Positions 9,589 through 19,870 of a DNA stretch of 64,000 nt are shown here, piece after piece. A program made the translations under genes and the position numbers. The stretch spans positions 1-64,000 of the forward strand of contig CAJVYQ010000020.1 in assembly GCA_913009825.1 (NCBI GenBank), given 5' to 3'. A model generated the notes under the pieces. It was given only the letters and a program-made list of their open reading frames with translations, did no database searches and had not been told where the DNA came from. The stretch comes from an uncultured Deferribacteres bacterium. GTDB taxonomy: Bacteria; Zhuqueibacterota; JdFR-76; DREG01. Position 1 is the first letter of the stretch, and every line of letters starts with the position of its first letter.

Positions 9589-10965
9589 ATGAAATATGAC
9601 AAATTAGCCATTTCAAATAAAAATGACCTCATTTTTGGTTCAACCAAGTTTCCTGTTACCACTCCGCGAGGGTTAAAGATTGGTGGAGGTAAAGTTTACC
9701 CGGAATTAAATTTTACCCTGCCTCCCATGCATATTAACGATGAGACTTTTTCTAATATCAGGGATCAGTATAAACAGATTGTTACGGAGGCTATAGAGAG
9801 AGCCATTCACTTAGAGTCTGATGGACTTGTCCTGGAATTTGAAACACTCCTGGAAATGACCATGAATCCTGCTTATGGTGTTGAACTGATCAAAGAAATG
9901 AACGATATTTGCGAAAATGCTTATCAAAAGTCCGGATTTAAAAGTGAAATTCGGCTAACGCCAAACGATACCCGAGACTTTGACCGGCCGCCAAAGCTGA
10001 GAACCGGCGTTTATCTTAATAATATGCTGGAGTTATTTGAACATGGCGCCAATAATGGCGGTAACCTGTTGTCCATTGAAAGTACCGGTGGAAAAGAGAT
10101 TTTTGATGAAGCGGTTATGATGTGTGATATTAAAACAGTTCTGTTTTCCCTGGCTGTACTCGGTGTGCGGGATATGAGTTTTCTATGGAAAAAAATTGTT
10201 GACATCGCCAACAAAACCGGAACAATACCAGGTGGTGATACGGCATGCGGTTTTGGCAATACCGCCATGATGCTGGCGGATAAGGGTTACATTCCAAAAA
10301 TATTTGCTGCCATTGTTCGAATTGTCACTGTTGTGAGAACACTGGTTTGTGTAGAAGAAGGCGCCCTTGGGCCAGATAAGGATTGTGGTTACGAAGGACC
10401 ATACCTTAAGGCCATTACCGGAATCCCAATTTCCATGGAAGGTAAAACATCTGCCTGTGCCCACATGACTACTGTGGGAAATGTGGCGGCTGCCTGCTGT
10501 GATTTGTGGAGTAACGAATCAGTTCAAAATATTAAACTGCTTAGCGGGATGGCGCCTACTGTGTATCTGGAACAATTGGTCTACGATGTGAGACTTTTTA
10601 ACCAGGCTATTTCACATGGGAAGGAGATGGCTTTGGGATTGCAAAATTTATTGATCGAATCAGATATCCATTATGATCCTCAGGCACTCATACTTGCTCC
10701 GCAACATGTGATTTCCATTGCTAATGAAATTGTTACAGGGGATTCTTATTTAGAGGCTGCGGTTCTCGGCAGCTTAAAAGGTCTTGAGATTATCGAGCGA
10801 GCCATTAAAGACGGCAGTCTTAAAATTGACGGCAGAGAACTAACATGGTTGAATAAAATCAGGGAAGAGGTTGCATCCGTCCCCATAAAGGAGGACGAAT
10901 TTATCCAATCTATTTTGCCCTTTATCGATGAATCAAAATGGTTTCCCGCAGAATATGGTTTATAA
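9589..10965 (+). CDS. mtaB: MtaB-type methanol:corrinoid (Co-)methyltransferase
   Basis: NLLSIESTGGKEIFDEAV, KTGTIPGGDTACGFGNTAMM, GALGPDKDCGYEGPYLKAITGIPISMEGKTSACAH, CCDLWSNESVQ match remembered archaeal MtaB motifs, with Zn ligand Glu and two Cys positions kept. ATG 9589 has an upstream GGAG; the ORF track uses TTG 9553. Confidence 0.88.
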   Translation: MKYDKLAISNKNDLIFGSTKFPVTTPRGLKIGGGKVYPELNFTLPPMHINDETFSNIRDQYKQIVTEAIERAIHLESDGLVLEFETLLEMTMNPAYGVELIKEMNDICENAYQKSGFKSEIRLTPNDTRDFDRPPKLRTGVYLNNMLELFEHGANNGGNLLSIESTGGKEIFDEAVMMCDIKTVLFSLAVLGVRDMSFLWKKIVDIANKTGTIPGGDTACGFGNTAMMLADKGYIPKIFAAIVRIVTVVRTLVCVEEGALGPDKDCGYEGPYLKAITGIPISMEGKTSACAHMTTVGNVAAACCDLWSNESVQNIKLLSGMAPTVYLEQLVYDVRLFNQAISHGKEMALGLQNLLIESDIHYDPQALILAPQHVISIANEIVTGDSYLEAAVLGSLKGLEIIERAIKDGSLKIDGRELTWLNKIREEVASVPIKEDEFIQSILPFIDESKWFPAEYGL

Positions 10966-10975
10966 AAAAGGCTGA

Positions 10976-11319
10976 ATGAAACAGCTATATTTTAAAACTT
11001 CTGATAAATGGAGAGCGTGGTTATAAGATAACCAAGATAAAGAAGATGAAATTGGGTTGATCTTCTTTAAAAGAGAAACAGGCGAACCGACTATTGACTA
11101 CGAATCGGCTGTGGAATAAGCCATTTTTTTGGGATGGATCGATAGTATTATCAAAAAATTCGATTAAGAATATCCCTTTGTAAATTTACACTGCGGAAAG
11201 AAAATTGTAAATGGTTTGTTGCAAATAAAAAACGTTGGCAAAATTGATTGAGAATAACCGAATGACAGAAATCTGTAGTGCAAAAATGGAAGCTGAGAAA
11301 AGATCAGGATTGTGGGACG
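10976..11319 (+). pseudogene. Decayed YdeI/OmpD-associated-type protein (bacteriocin-protection-like)
   Basis: Conceptual translation MKQLYFKTSDKWRAWL*DNQDKEDEIGLIFFKRETGEPTIDYESAVE*AIFLGWIDSIIKKFD* then, after a frameshift, KTLAKLIENNRMTEICSAKMEAEKRSGLWD. Several in-frame stops. Confidence 0.75.
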
Positions 11320-11484
11320 TTACCATGAACACTCCCTAATCATAGAAAAGTAACCCATGTCCTGTATAAAACCACCATTAAAAAAATGGTAACCTATGTT
11401 GTGCTATTTGTGATCTAACTTCTCTATTATTTCCATTAACACTTTTTCATTCATAAATTCTACAGCCCTATCTTCTGTTCTGTC

Positions 11485-11520
11485 AAACCTTCCGGGTTTT
11501 CAAAACCTGGAAGGTTTTTT
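11485..11520. repeat. Palindromic repeat, family F copy 1 (possible terminator of the EPS cluster)
   Basis: aaaccttccgggttttcaaaacctggaaggtttttt; similar palindromes at 23257, 26648 and 35510. Confidence 0.7.
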
Positions 11521-12724
11521 ACCTCCGGAAGTTTTTTGTCTTCATACCCGCCAACATCTCCATCAACGGAAACAGCGTTTTTTCCCAGGTATATTTTTCT
11601 TCGATCAGATGGCGGGCCTGCTCGGAAATTTGCCGGCGATAACTTTTTTCCCGCATCAGTTGCAAAACGGCTTCGGCAAAAGAATCGGCGTCATCCGCCA
11701 CCAAAACATGTTCTCCGTTTTGGGCATCTATTCCTTCCAATCCCACCGAACTTGTCACCACCGGCGCGCCCACAGCCATGGCTTCCAGAATTTTATTTTG
11801 CATACCGGCGCCCATGCGAATGGGACAAATAGAAACGGCGCTGTCCAACAGATACGGACGAATATCGTTAATCCTCCCGGTGACATACACATCCGGATCG
11901 CTTGTCATCTGCAAAACGGATCGTCTGGGCTGATTACCCACGATAAAAAAATTGGCCCGGGGTTCTTTCATTTTAATACGGGGAAATATTTCATGATAAA
12001 AATAGGAAACCGCATCGTTGTTGGGTTGATAATGAATATTGCCGTGAAAAGTAATTCTGAACGGATTGTAATCGTTATACGAATAATGAAAATAATCCGT
12101 GTTCACACCGTTGGAAATAACCTGCACATTGTCAACCGGAGCGTACGGTTTGAAATAATTTTTATCGATTTCGGAAACCAAAAGCGCATGATCAAATTTT
12201 TTAATAATCTCCAGTTCGTAGCGAAGCACCCGTTTTTTCTCCAACGTGTACACTTGTTCGAAAAATAAATTGCGTTTGCCTGCGGAATAGTCCAGCATTC
12301 GCTTGTAAGTTAAAGACACGGCATCGATCAGATCGACTATTTTGGGCAGATAATTGATTTCGCTCACGTACTGAGCGGCGCGGATCATGTTGGTGAAAAT
12401 GACATCATAGTTCCCGGAACGGATTTCCTGCCGGATTACACGGTTCATTTTTGAAAAATAGTAAAATTGCAATTGCAGCGGTTTGGCAGAAAACAAGCCG
12501 CGGAACGCTTTGGCATAAGAGAAACCCTCTTTAACATAAACCGGTTTCAGATTTAGTTTCATCCGCGAGCTGGTCAGTTTTTTCATTTCGCGGGGATTTT
12601 TACAGAAGGAAATTAGGGTTACCCGGTGGTGTTTGCTGAGCTCTTTCAGCATGTAATAAGCGCGCAGCCGGTCTCCCGTGATGGGCGGCACCGGCCAGCG
12701 TGTGGTAATAAATAAAATTTTCAT
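11519..12724 (-). CDS. Glycosyltransferase, GT4-like
   Basis: MKILFITTRWPVPPITGDRLRAYYMLKELSKHHRVTLI; GAGMQNKILEAMAVGAPVVTSSVGLEGI. Start ATG 12724 overlaps the upstream stop codon. Confidence 0.88.
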   Translation of the reverse strand: MKILFITTRWPVPPITGDRLRAYYMLKELSKHHRVTLISFCKNPREMKKLTSSRMKLNLKPVYVKEGFSYAKAFRGLFSAKPLQLQFYYFSKMNRVIRQEIRSGNYDVIFTNMIRAAQYVSEINYLPKIVDLIDAVSLTYKRMLDYSAGKRNLFFEQVYTLEKKRVLRYELEIIKKFDHALLVSEIDKNYFKPYAPVDNVQVISNGVNTDYFHYSYNDYNPFRITFHGNIHYQPNNDAVSYFYHEIFPRIKMKEPRANFFIVGNQPRRSVLQMTSDPDVYVTGRINDIRPYLLDSAVSICPIRMGAGMQNKILEAMAVGAPVVTSSVGLEGIDAQNGEHVLVADDADSFAEAVLQLMREKSYRRQISEQARHLIEEKYTWEKTLFPLMEMLAGMKTKNFRR

Positions 12725-13653
12725 TCGGATTCCCACCGTTTGTTTGCGCCCGTTCTGCCGCGCAGCGAATCCCAATAGCCGGAAAACACCGCCCGCAGCC
12801 GAAGCCGTTTATTCTTCCCTGAAGTAAACAGAATTTGCAAAACTCTGATTTTAAAATATACGATACTGCCGAACAAAAATGCATACAAAACATAAAACCA
12901 ACTGCGATACCGGGAAAAAGCCCTCAACCTGTTTCTGGTCTGATAATACAAATAGTACGGCGAATAATCTTCCGCTTTGGCGCCGGCGCCAACCCGGTGC
13001 CACAAAACCGCCGCCGGGCAATAGATTAATTTATGCCCGGACTGCCGAATGCGCAAACTTAAATCCATGTCTTCGTAGTAGGAATAAAAACTTTCATCTA
13101 ATCCACCGTATTTTCTGAACCATGCCGTTTTCACCATCAGTGCGCAGCCGGTGGCGAATTGCACCTCTTTTTCCCGGTCGAACTGCCCGGCATCCATCAG
13201 CCGGTAGCCATCCTGATGCACGGAAACACGCAGCCAGTTAATACTGCCGCCGGCGTACCAGATCATTTTTTTAGCATGCGCATAATAAATTTTCGGCACC
13301 GCAGCAGCAACCTTTTCATCACGCATCAGACAAGAATACAACCGGCCGGGACATTCCGGGGACAAAATCGTGTCGTTATTCAATAACAGCACAGCGCGGG
13401 GATTATATTCCATCGCCCGGCGCAGCCCCATATTGTTGCCGGCGGCGTAACCGGTATTGGTTGCCAATTCAATGATTTCTAGTTCAGCAAACTGTTTCCT
13501 CAACCGTTCCACCGATCGGTCTTTTGAACCGTTATCGACCACCACCACGTGGAAGGTAATATTCCGTACGGCATAAACACTTTCCAGACACGCCCGGGTG
13601 TCTTCGCAACCGTTCCAATTCAGAATGATGATCACCACATCCGGGTTTTTCAT
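12721..13653 (-). CDS. Glycosyltransferase family 2 (rhamnosyltransferase-like)
   Basis: VVIIILNWNGCEDTRACLESV; VVVDNGSKDRSVERL; LLLNNDTILSP; DESFYSYYEDMDLSLRIRQSGHKL. Confidence 0.9.
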   Translation of the reverse strand: MKNPDVVIIILNWNGCEDTRACLESVYAVRNITFHVVVVDNGSKDRSVERLRKQFAELEIIELATNTGYAAGNNMGLRRAMEYNPRAVLLLNNDTILSPECPGRLYSCLMRDEKVAAAVPKIYYAHAKKMIWYAGGSINWLRVSVHQDGYRLMDAGQFDREKEVQFATGCALMVKTAWFRKYGGLDESFYSYYEDMDLSLRIRQSGHKLIYCPAAVLWHRVGAGAKAEDYSPYYLYYQTRNRLRAFSRYRSWFYVLYAFLFGSIVYFKIRVLQILFTSGKNKRLRLRAVFSGYWDSLRGRTGANKRWESE

Positions 13654-15167
13654 TTCACCTCTCCAACAGAGAAAAGATGAAACGTTCTTTCCAGTAAACC
13701 GACTAAAAATCCAACCAGAATCGGCGCGGTTGGATTTACGCTATCGCCTATGTTAGGTAAAATCAAAAAAATAAATAGTACCCCGGCAAGATAAAATGAT
13801 ACTGAATTAATTTCAGATTGCAAATTTTTAATTTTTTTAAGATATCGATTAACTAGCGCAAAGCATAACAACCAATACAACATACTTCCTGCGATGCCAT
13901 ATCGAAACAGCAAACTTATGTAAGGCAGATGAAATTGGGGAATCCAGCCTCTTGTGCGAACCAGCGTTTTTTTTGTGAAAGAAAAACTATCATACGGCTG
14001 GTATTTAATTGCCCGCCAGGTTGTCCCCAAACCAAATCCAAAAAGATAAGAATAGGGTCGTTCTTTCAAGTTTAAAAACAAATTATTAATTTCAGCACGA
14101 CGAATATCGCTGCCGGTTTCCAGATCAGTCATTTTAAAAAAGTTCAAGGTTCGAAATGTGTAGCCCATTTTTTCGACTGTTCCCGGCAGCGCAATTATCA
14201 TGACCAAAATGAATAAAAGTACTCCAGCAAGAAGAGGAAGCATTCTTTTAGTTAGATAACGCAATTTTATATTGTAAATTTTATAACAGCAAAACAATAC
14301 AAGTACAATTCCCGCAATGAGTAAAAAATAATTAAAACGCCGGGCCGAAATTATGATAAAAATCGACGCAAGAGCCGTCCAAAAAAGAGAGATTTGCTTC
14401 GTCTTTTCTTTGGCTAAAAAAGATAACAATCCCCAAAAAACAGGAATGAAAAGCATCATTAATTGATCATAAAGGATAATAGGTAGACCAAACGGCCACA
14501 TGGTTTCAACTTTTCCGGTAAAAATGAATATTCCCCTTAAGACTCCATAAATAATTAAGCCGATTGAAAGCCATTTCAAGAACCGGATTGTAAGTGAAAT
14601 TTGTTTTTTTGTCTGAATGCTGCTTTCAGTGATCCAGTAAACGGCAAACATATACAGAATGGGCTGCAAAGCCACGAACGGCCGCGATAAATCCGTCATT
14701 CCATAGGATAAAAGATTTCCTTGAACGTGTAACAATCCTATTAGAAATGCTGTAGCATAGCAACCTAAAATACCAAGCCAGGTTCCACTTGGGATGCCGG
14801 TAATGACAAATCTTCCTTCCTTGAGGCGATGAAACAGAATAGAAAGGAGAGAAAGAATAATAAAAACATCCCAGGCGCTGAGAGGTCCCAAATTACGTTG
14901 ATAGATAGTAAAATAGCCGCCTTCTGCCCTAACCGAGGGCGAGATGGATGAATAGGGGAAAAAATAAAAAACAATCAAAAGCAGACAGAGAGCGCTGAGC
15001 TGCCACTTATGGTTTAGAACAACAAAACTTAATAATACAAAAAGAGCCGCCATCAGTAAAAATAAAGCTGGCCATAGGAGCACAATAAAAAGGATCATCA
15101 GTCCTATTATGATTCCTAAAAAAGGTATGGGTTCAAAATAAACAGCAATATTATTTCTAAGTTTCAT
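13650..15167 (-). CDS. O-antigen ligase/polymerase-like multi-pass membrane protein
   Basis: About 10 or more hydrophobic segments; position inside the EPS cluster; Wzy/WaaL-like topology. Confidence 0.7.
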   Translation of the reverse strand: MKLRNNIAVYFEPIPFLGIIIGLMILFIVLLWPALFLLMAALFVLLSFVVLNHKWQLSALCLLLIVFYFFPYSSISPSVRAEGGYFTIYQRNLGPLSAWDVFIILSLLSILFHRLKEGRFVITGIPSGTWLGILGCYATAFLIGLLHVQGNLLSYGMTDLSRPFVALQPILYMFAVYWITESSIQTKKQISLTIRFLKWLSIGLIIYGVLRGIFIFTGKVETMWPFGLPIILYDQLMMLFIPVFWGLLSFLAKEKTKQISLFWTALASIFIIISARRFNYFLLIAGIVLVLFCCYKIYNIKLRYLTKRMLPLLAGVLLFILVMIIALPGTVEKMGYTFRTLNFFKMTDLETGSDIRRAEINNLFLNLKERPYSYLFGFGLGTTWRAIKYQPYDSFSFTKKTLVRTRGWIPQFHLPYISLLFRYGIAGSMLYWLLCFALVNRYLKKIKNLQSEINSVSFYLAGVLFIFLILPNIGDSVNPTAPILVGFLVGLLERTFHLFSVGEVK

Positions 15168-16491
15168 CCAATACCTTCAATACATTCGCAAGCCGGCCGG
15201 TTAAATTCCTGCGGTCGAAAACCGGCATAATTTTATTAAAATTATCTTCAGGAACGGGAGACCGGTTGGATTGCCAAGCATGAAAAGCAAACAGAAACAT
15301 TTTTCGTATTTCTTCATGATCATCCGGTCTCGCAACCAAACCAAGCTTATGGGTTCGGATCAGCCGGCTCACTTCTCCATCAGGCGCCAGCGCCAAAATT
15401 GGTTTTTGGGCGCCGATATAATCAAACAGTTTTAAGGTTAAAACGTTGGCCGCTTTGGGTTGATTACCGATAATCAATAAAAGATAATCTGCAGATTTCA
15501 ATTGACGGATCATCTCATTGTAGGGTTGATATGGAATAATTTCAACCGCCGGATTCAATTGGTGTCTGGCAATTTCTCTTCGTACATCCTGATGAACAAT
15601 TCCCATAAGCCTTAACTTAACATGTGCGGAAAATTCGGGAACCGAGTCCAAAAGCGAGCTAAAGGTTTCAAACAAGCAGGTTGAACGGCGCCATGAGAAC
15701 AATGTGCCAGTATGTAGAATAGTGAAATGAGACGGTTCTGCCTGACCGGGTTGTACATCTTTAAAATCATCGGGATCAAAACCATTCGTGATAACTTTAT
15801 ATTTTTCAGAAGCTATATCAGGATATTTTTGTAAAAGCTGCCGTTTCATTATTTCCGACACCAAAATAATCCGATCTGCTGAACGTAGAACCAGATGTTC
15901 AAAGAACTTATCTAAAGAGGTTTTCCACCGCACATAGTATGGATTATAACTATCCGGATATTGGTCCCACAGATCACGAAAATCCGCAATCCAGCGAATG
16001 GGAAAGATTTTCTTTAGTAAAAACCCTATTAAATGAAGGCTGTTGGGAGGTGAGGTTGTGTAAATAACGCTCAATTTCCTCTTTTTTATGAGTCTCAACC
16101 CAACGACAACAGAAAACGGAAGCCAACCGATATATTCATCGGGAACAAAAAATAATGTATATATCCAACCTTTTATGACAGCAAAAAATCTATTCCTTAA
16201 AGTGGCTTTTGAGGGCAGCACATCATCATCTTGAATAGCTTGATCGTACGATAGTAAACGACGAAAAAAACGGCCCGGCAGAAATGCCGATGTGCGATGA
16301 ACAAACACTTCAGGGGGTACATTACGACTTAATTCAGGGTTCATTACAAGATAATGAGGATTTTTAACCGTTAACACCTCCGGCAGCCAGCCATATTGCG
16401 GCAGATATTTCACATACTTTAAAGTTCGCAGTGTCCCTCCCCCGCCAAGCGGTGGAAAATAATAGGCGATCATTAAAAATTGTTTTTTCAT
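15157..16491 (-). CDS. Glycosyltransferase, GT4-like
   Basis: MKKQFLMIAYYFPPLGGGGTLRTLKYVKYLPQYGWLPEVLT; LHTGTLFSWRRS; LTLKLFDYIGAQKPILAL. Confidence 0.88.
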   Translation of the reverse strand: MKKQFLMIAYYFPPLGGGGTLRTLKYVKYLPQYGWLPEVLTVKNPHYLVMNPELSRNVPPEVFVHRTSAFLPGRFFRRLLSYDQAIQDDDVLPSKATLRNRFFAVIKGWIYTLFFVPDEYIGWLPFSVVVGLRLIKKRKLSVIYTTSPPNSLHLIGFLLKKIFPIRWIADFRDLWDQYPDSYNPYYVRWKTSLDKFFEHLVLRSADRIILVSEIMKRQLLQKYPDIASEKYKVITNGFDPDDFKDVQPGQAEPSHFTILHTGTLFSWRRSTCLFETFSSLLDSVPEFSAHVKLRLMGIVHQDVRREIARHQLNPAVEIIPYQPYNEMIRQLKSADYLLLIIGNQPKAANVLTLKLFDYIGAQKPILALAPDGEVSRLIRTHKLGLVARPDDHEEIRKMFLFAFHAWQSNRSPVPEDNFNKIMPVFDRRNLTGRLANVLKVLDET

Positions 16492-17411
16492 ATGAGTTGC
16501 CATAAGTTCAATTTCAGTCTCCAATACGGAATTGATAATTTAGGACGCCAGCGCCGCTGAAAACGTTTCCAATTTGATGCATCATATTGTTGCCAAAGAT
16601 CTGCATAACGCTTAAATTTTTTCCGGCCGGTCAATTTATACAAAGCTGATAATTGCCGGATATGAAGATTGTGATATTTTTGCCCGGCAAGTTGTCTATG
16701 ATAAAGATCATATAGGCTTCCAAACCTGCAATCGAAATTCGCAATATTTCGGAGAAGTGTCTTCACACTTTGCTGAAATAATTGACTAACTTTTTTATCT
16801 CCGGTTAAAAACGACAAATCGTAAAGACCAAACATGGCTGAAATCATACCATTTAAGACATGAGCCGGCGGCTGATGAGGATATTCCTCAAACCAAATCG
16901 AACCATCAGAATCGATATATGAAACGCCGCCTTGTGAAATATTGTGTTCAAATGCAGTGAATGCTTTAAATGCACAATTCAAATATTTTTCATCTTTTGT
17001 CAGGTGATACGCCCGCGTGAGAACGGAAATGCCCTCTCCCTGCGCCATGGCGCTGACCCAATCGGAATCCAAGCGGTACATGGGCATGGGAAAACGATGC
17101 ACCCAAACCCAGAATGAAGGTTTTCTTTTTTCCAAATGTTCGGTCAGCCAGTCACTTTGAATCATAAAATTTGTCCGTGCCTCTCTATCGTTTTTGACGA
17201 CCGATGTCCATAGTCCCAGCGCATATTGAGCGATAGTAACCGGTGTATAAGTGATTGGAAATAATCTTCTCTTGGATAGAATTCCATGAGCAGCGTACAA
17301 CTTGTTGTAATCCACCAGTGGTACGCCGGAGCTATCAAAGGGGCCGTATTTACACCGCCTGATTTTTGCCGCTTCTTCGCTCAGATTAATGATATAAGGC
17401 CGATTAAACAT
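16488..17411 (-). CDS. D-glucuronyl C5-epimerase-like protein (C5-epim_C, PF06662-like)
   Basis: SDWVSAMAQGEGISVLTRAYHLTKDEKYL, GSIWFEEYPHQPPAHVLNGMISAMFGLYDL match the C-terminal signature of glucuronyl C5-epimerases. Confidence 0.75.
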   Translation of the reverse strand: MFNRPYIINLSEEAAKIRRCKYGPFDSSGVPLVDYNKLYAAHGILSKRRLFPITYTPVTIAQYALGLWTSVVKNDREARTNFMIQSDWLTEHLEKRKPSFWVWVHRFPMPMYRLDSDWVSAMAQGEGISVLTRAYHLTKDEKYLNCAFKAFTAFEHNISQGGVSYIDSDGSIWFEEYPHQPPAHVLNGMISAMFGLYDLSFLTGDKKVSQLFQQSVKTLLRNIANFDCRFGSLYDLYHRQLAGQKYHNLHIRQLSALYKLTGRKKFKRYADLWQQYDASNWKRFQRRWRPKLSIPYWRLKLNLWQLI

Positions 17412-17413
17412 CG

Positions 17414-18712
17414 TTATATTTTCACTTTCCGATTCAGTATTTTGCCAAACATTAAATTTATATCCTCCTTGCTAATAAAAAGGAAATGGGGCCAAGGGAT
17501 TTGATTCTGCCGTCGATACCAAAGAACTGCGCCTGCGAACATTATGCCATAGGAAATTGAAGAAGAGATAGCAGCGCCGTTTATGCCAAGTTTCGGGATT
17601 AGCCATAAATTAAAAAACAGATTGAACAGAACACCAACAAAAGCAATCCGCATGTTTATATTTGGTTTGCCCCTGGAAAGAATATAGCTTGACAACACCT
17701 TTGATAAACTGAGGAATAGTACACCCGGATAAAGATATCGAAGCGGCATCAAAGAAGGTAAAAATTTCACTCCAAATGTTAAATTAAGCAAATGCCGGTC
17801 CATTAGAAGCAGGACAAAAAGCATAAAAAGGGTTGTCCACAAAATAATTCTAAAAGCTTTCCCTAATAATAATTGCGCTTGACAGAGGTTTCGTTCCGTT
17901 AAATTCGGCAATAATACGCTTGATATTGAAGAAGCTAAAAACCAGAGTGTTTCAGCTACAACCACAGCAACCGTGTACCATCCGACCGCGGCAGCACCCA
18001 TAAAATACCCCACTAAAAAAATATCAAGGCGATAATTCAAAAAGGTAAGTAGTTCGGCGCCGGCGACTTTAGCACCATATTTCATCATCTTTTTCAAATC
18101 GGAAACAGGCACATTCAGGGCAATGTGGAAAGAGTGAATTAAAAATAGTAAAGCAATCAAAACGGCGCCAACAAATCCAATCTGCCAGGAATAAACGGCG
18201 CCCCGTATTCCGGTATTCAGACCGATGACAAGCAAAAGAAACGAAATCAAAAACAAGCCCGGATAACTAATATTTATAAAGTTATATGCTTTAAACCGTT
18301 TTTCTCCCTGAAGAAAAGCCAGTAAATTATTGAAAATGGAAATAATCGGAATGAGAAGCAGTGCCCAGCGAAATAACGTAATCGGGACCTGGGGGAAAAA
18401 GCTACAATACACCGGACTTAATAAATAAAGAGAAATATAAAACAATCCGCCACTAACTAACGGGAAAATGATCATTAACGAAAAAATGTTCTTTTTTCTG
18501 ATCTCACCGTTACTGACAAAATAAGCGCCGCTGATGCCGAAACCTAAATTACTGATCATTGCGGCAATATGGGGCATGGTAACAACCAGGGAATAAAGTC
18601 CTTTACCTTCCGGCCCCAAACTTCTCGCCAGTAATAACGCCGCTACTCCCTGAAGAATAAAAAAAAGAATTCGGGTAATAAAAGTTAGAACGCTGTCTTT
18701 TACAATCGACAT
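17414..18712 (-). CDS. Polysaccharide flippase (Wzx/MATE-like)
   Basis: FITRILFFILQGVAALLLARSLGPEGKGLYSLVVTMPHIAAMISNLGFGISGAYFVS; multi-TM; LGINGAAISSSISYGI. Confidence 0.87.
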   Translation of the reverse strand: MSIVKDSVLTFITRILFFILQGVAALLLARSLGPEGKGLYSLVVTMPHIAAMISNLGFGISGAYFVSNGEIRKKNIFSLMIIFPLVSGGLFYISLYLLSPVYCSFFPQVPITLFRWALLLIPIISIFNNLLAFLQGEKRFKAYNFINISYPGLFLISFLLLVIGLNTGIRGAVYSWQIGFVGAVLIALLFLIHSFHIALNVPVSDLKKMMKYGAKVAGAELLTFLNYRLDIFLVGYFMGAAAVGWYTVAVVVAETLWFLASSISSVLLPNLTERNLCQAQLLLGKAFRIILWTTLFMLFVLLLMDRHLLNLTFGVKFLPSLMPLRYLYPGVLFLSLSKVLSSYILSRGKPNINMRIAFVGVLFNLFFNLWLIPKLGINGAAISSSISYGIMFAGAVLWYRRQNQIPWPHFLFISKEDINLMFGKILNRKVKI

Positions 18713-18718
18713 GGATAA

Positions 18719-19870
18719 CTAATCTGTCTGTTTTAGAACATCTTGATAAACCGCATGAATCTCCCTCGCCACGACCGACCAACTGAATCGGGCAGCATAT
18801 TTTATCAACATTTCACGGGATGGTTTTTCTTTTTGCGATTTTATTATTGCCTCCGCAAGTTTAACCGGTGACTCCGGTTCGACCAGAATACCATATTTAC
18901 CATATTCAAGTGCCTCAGGAATTCCACCAACTTTAGAACCTATTACCGGAATTCCACACGCAAGCGCCTCAAGAATTACAGTACCAAACCCCTCGTTCCT
19001 GCTCGGAATCACTAAAAGATCGGATTCTCGTAAATAATCCGGTATTTGTTGATGAGAAATAATTCCCTTGAAAATAACCTGTTTTTTTAAAAATAATTTT
19101 TCTGAGAGTTGTTCTAATTTTAACCTTTCAGGTCCGTCGCCTATTAAAATTATTGAAAAATCAATCAAGCTTGATTTCAATTCTGCCGCCGCCTGCAGTA
19201 ATATATCTACTCCTTTAACATAGTAATGGTTGGCAATACATATAATTTTTATCCCTTCTGTACTTTTTAACTTCCCTCCCCTCCTTGGATGAAAATCTTG
19301 CGGATCCATCCCGTTGGGAATCCATTTCTGCCTGGACGTTACATTCAAATATTTTATTTTTTTTAATAAATCTCTACTTAAACCAATAATTCTATCAGCG
19401 TTAGCAATCGCTTTTTCTATTCTTGGCTTTTTAAAATGTTCATGCAGCCAGTAATTTACATCTGATCCAAGAAGAGTAATAATATATTTCTTTTTAAAAT
19501 GTTTCGCTAACCCATAAGCCCAATAGCCGGAACGATAAGCCCAAAAAGCATGAATAAGGTCAAAATCAATCTTTTTCTTTTTTATAACTCTCCTCATTCT
19601 AAATATAAAAATAAATGGCATAATCCATTCTCCAATGATCGGTATTTGCCAATATTTAATAATGAAAACTTTATATCTTTTATCATCTATATATAAATCG
19701 AATTCCCTTTTTACTTTTTCATATCTCTTCAATGGAGGATAAATTATTTGTGGAACAAAAACGGTAATATTCGCATATTTATTTATCTCCCGCAGTTGCT
19801 GATAAACAAATATCCCCTCATGAGGGATTGTTAAATTGGGATAAAAGTCAGTGATTACTAAAATATTCAT
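18719..19870 (-). CDS. Glycosyltransferase, GT4 family
   Basis: MNILVITDFYPNLTIPHEGIFVYQQLREI; ESDLLVIPSRNEGFGTVILEALACGIPVIGSKVGGIPE. Confidence 0.92.
   Translation of the reverse strand: MNILVITDFYPNLTIPHEGIFVYQQLREINKYANITVFVPQIIYPPLKRYEKVKREFDLYIDDKRYKVFIIKYWQIPIIGEWIMPFIFIFRMRRVIKKKKIDFDLIHAFWAYRSGYWAYGLAKHFKKKYIITLLGSDVNYWLHEHFKKPRIEKAIANADRIIGLSRDLLKKIKYLNVTSRQKWIPNGMDPQDFHPRRGGKLKSTEGIKIICIANHYYVKGVDILLQAAAELKSSLIDFSIILIGDGPERLKLEQLSEKLFLKKQVIFKGIISHQQIPDYLRESDLLVIPSRNEGFGTVILEALACGIPVIGSKVGGIPEALEYGKYGILVEPESPVKLAEAIIKSQKEKPSREMLIKYAARFSWSVVAREIHAVYQDVLKQTD

Noticed and set aside
11609-12268. 219-aa plus-strand ORF within the GT4 gene
   Set aside because: Antisense to a strong glycosyltransferase ORF with recognisable motifs.
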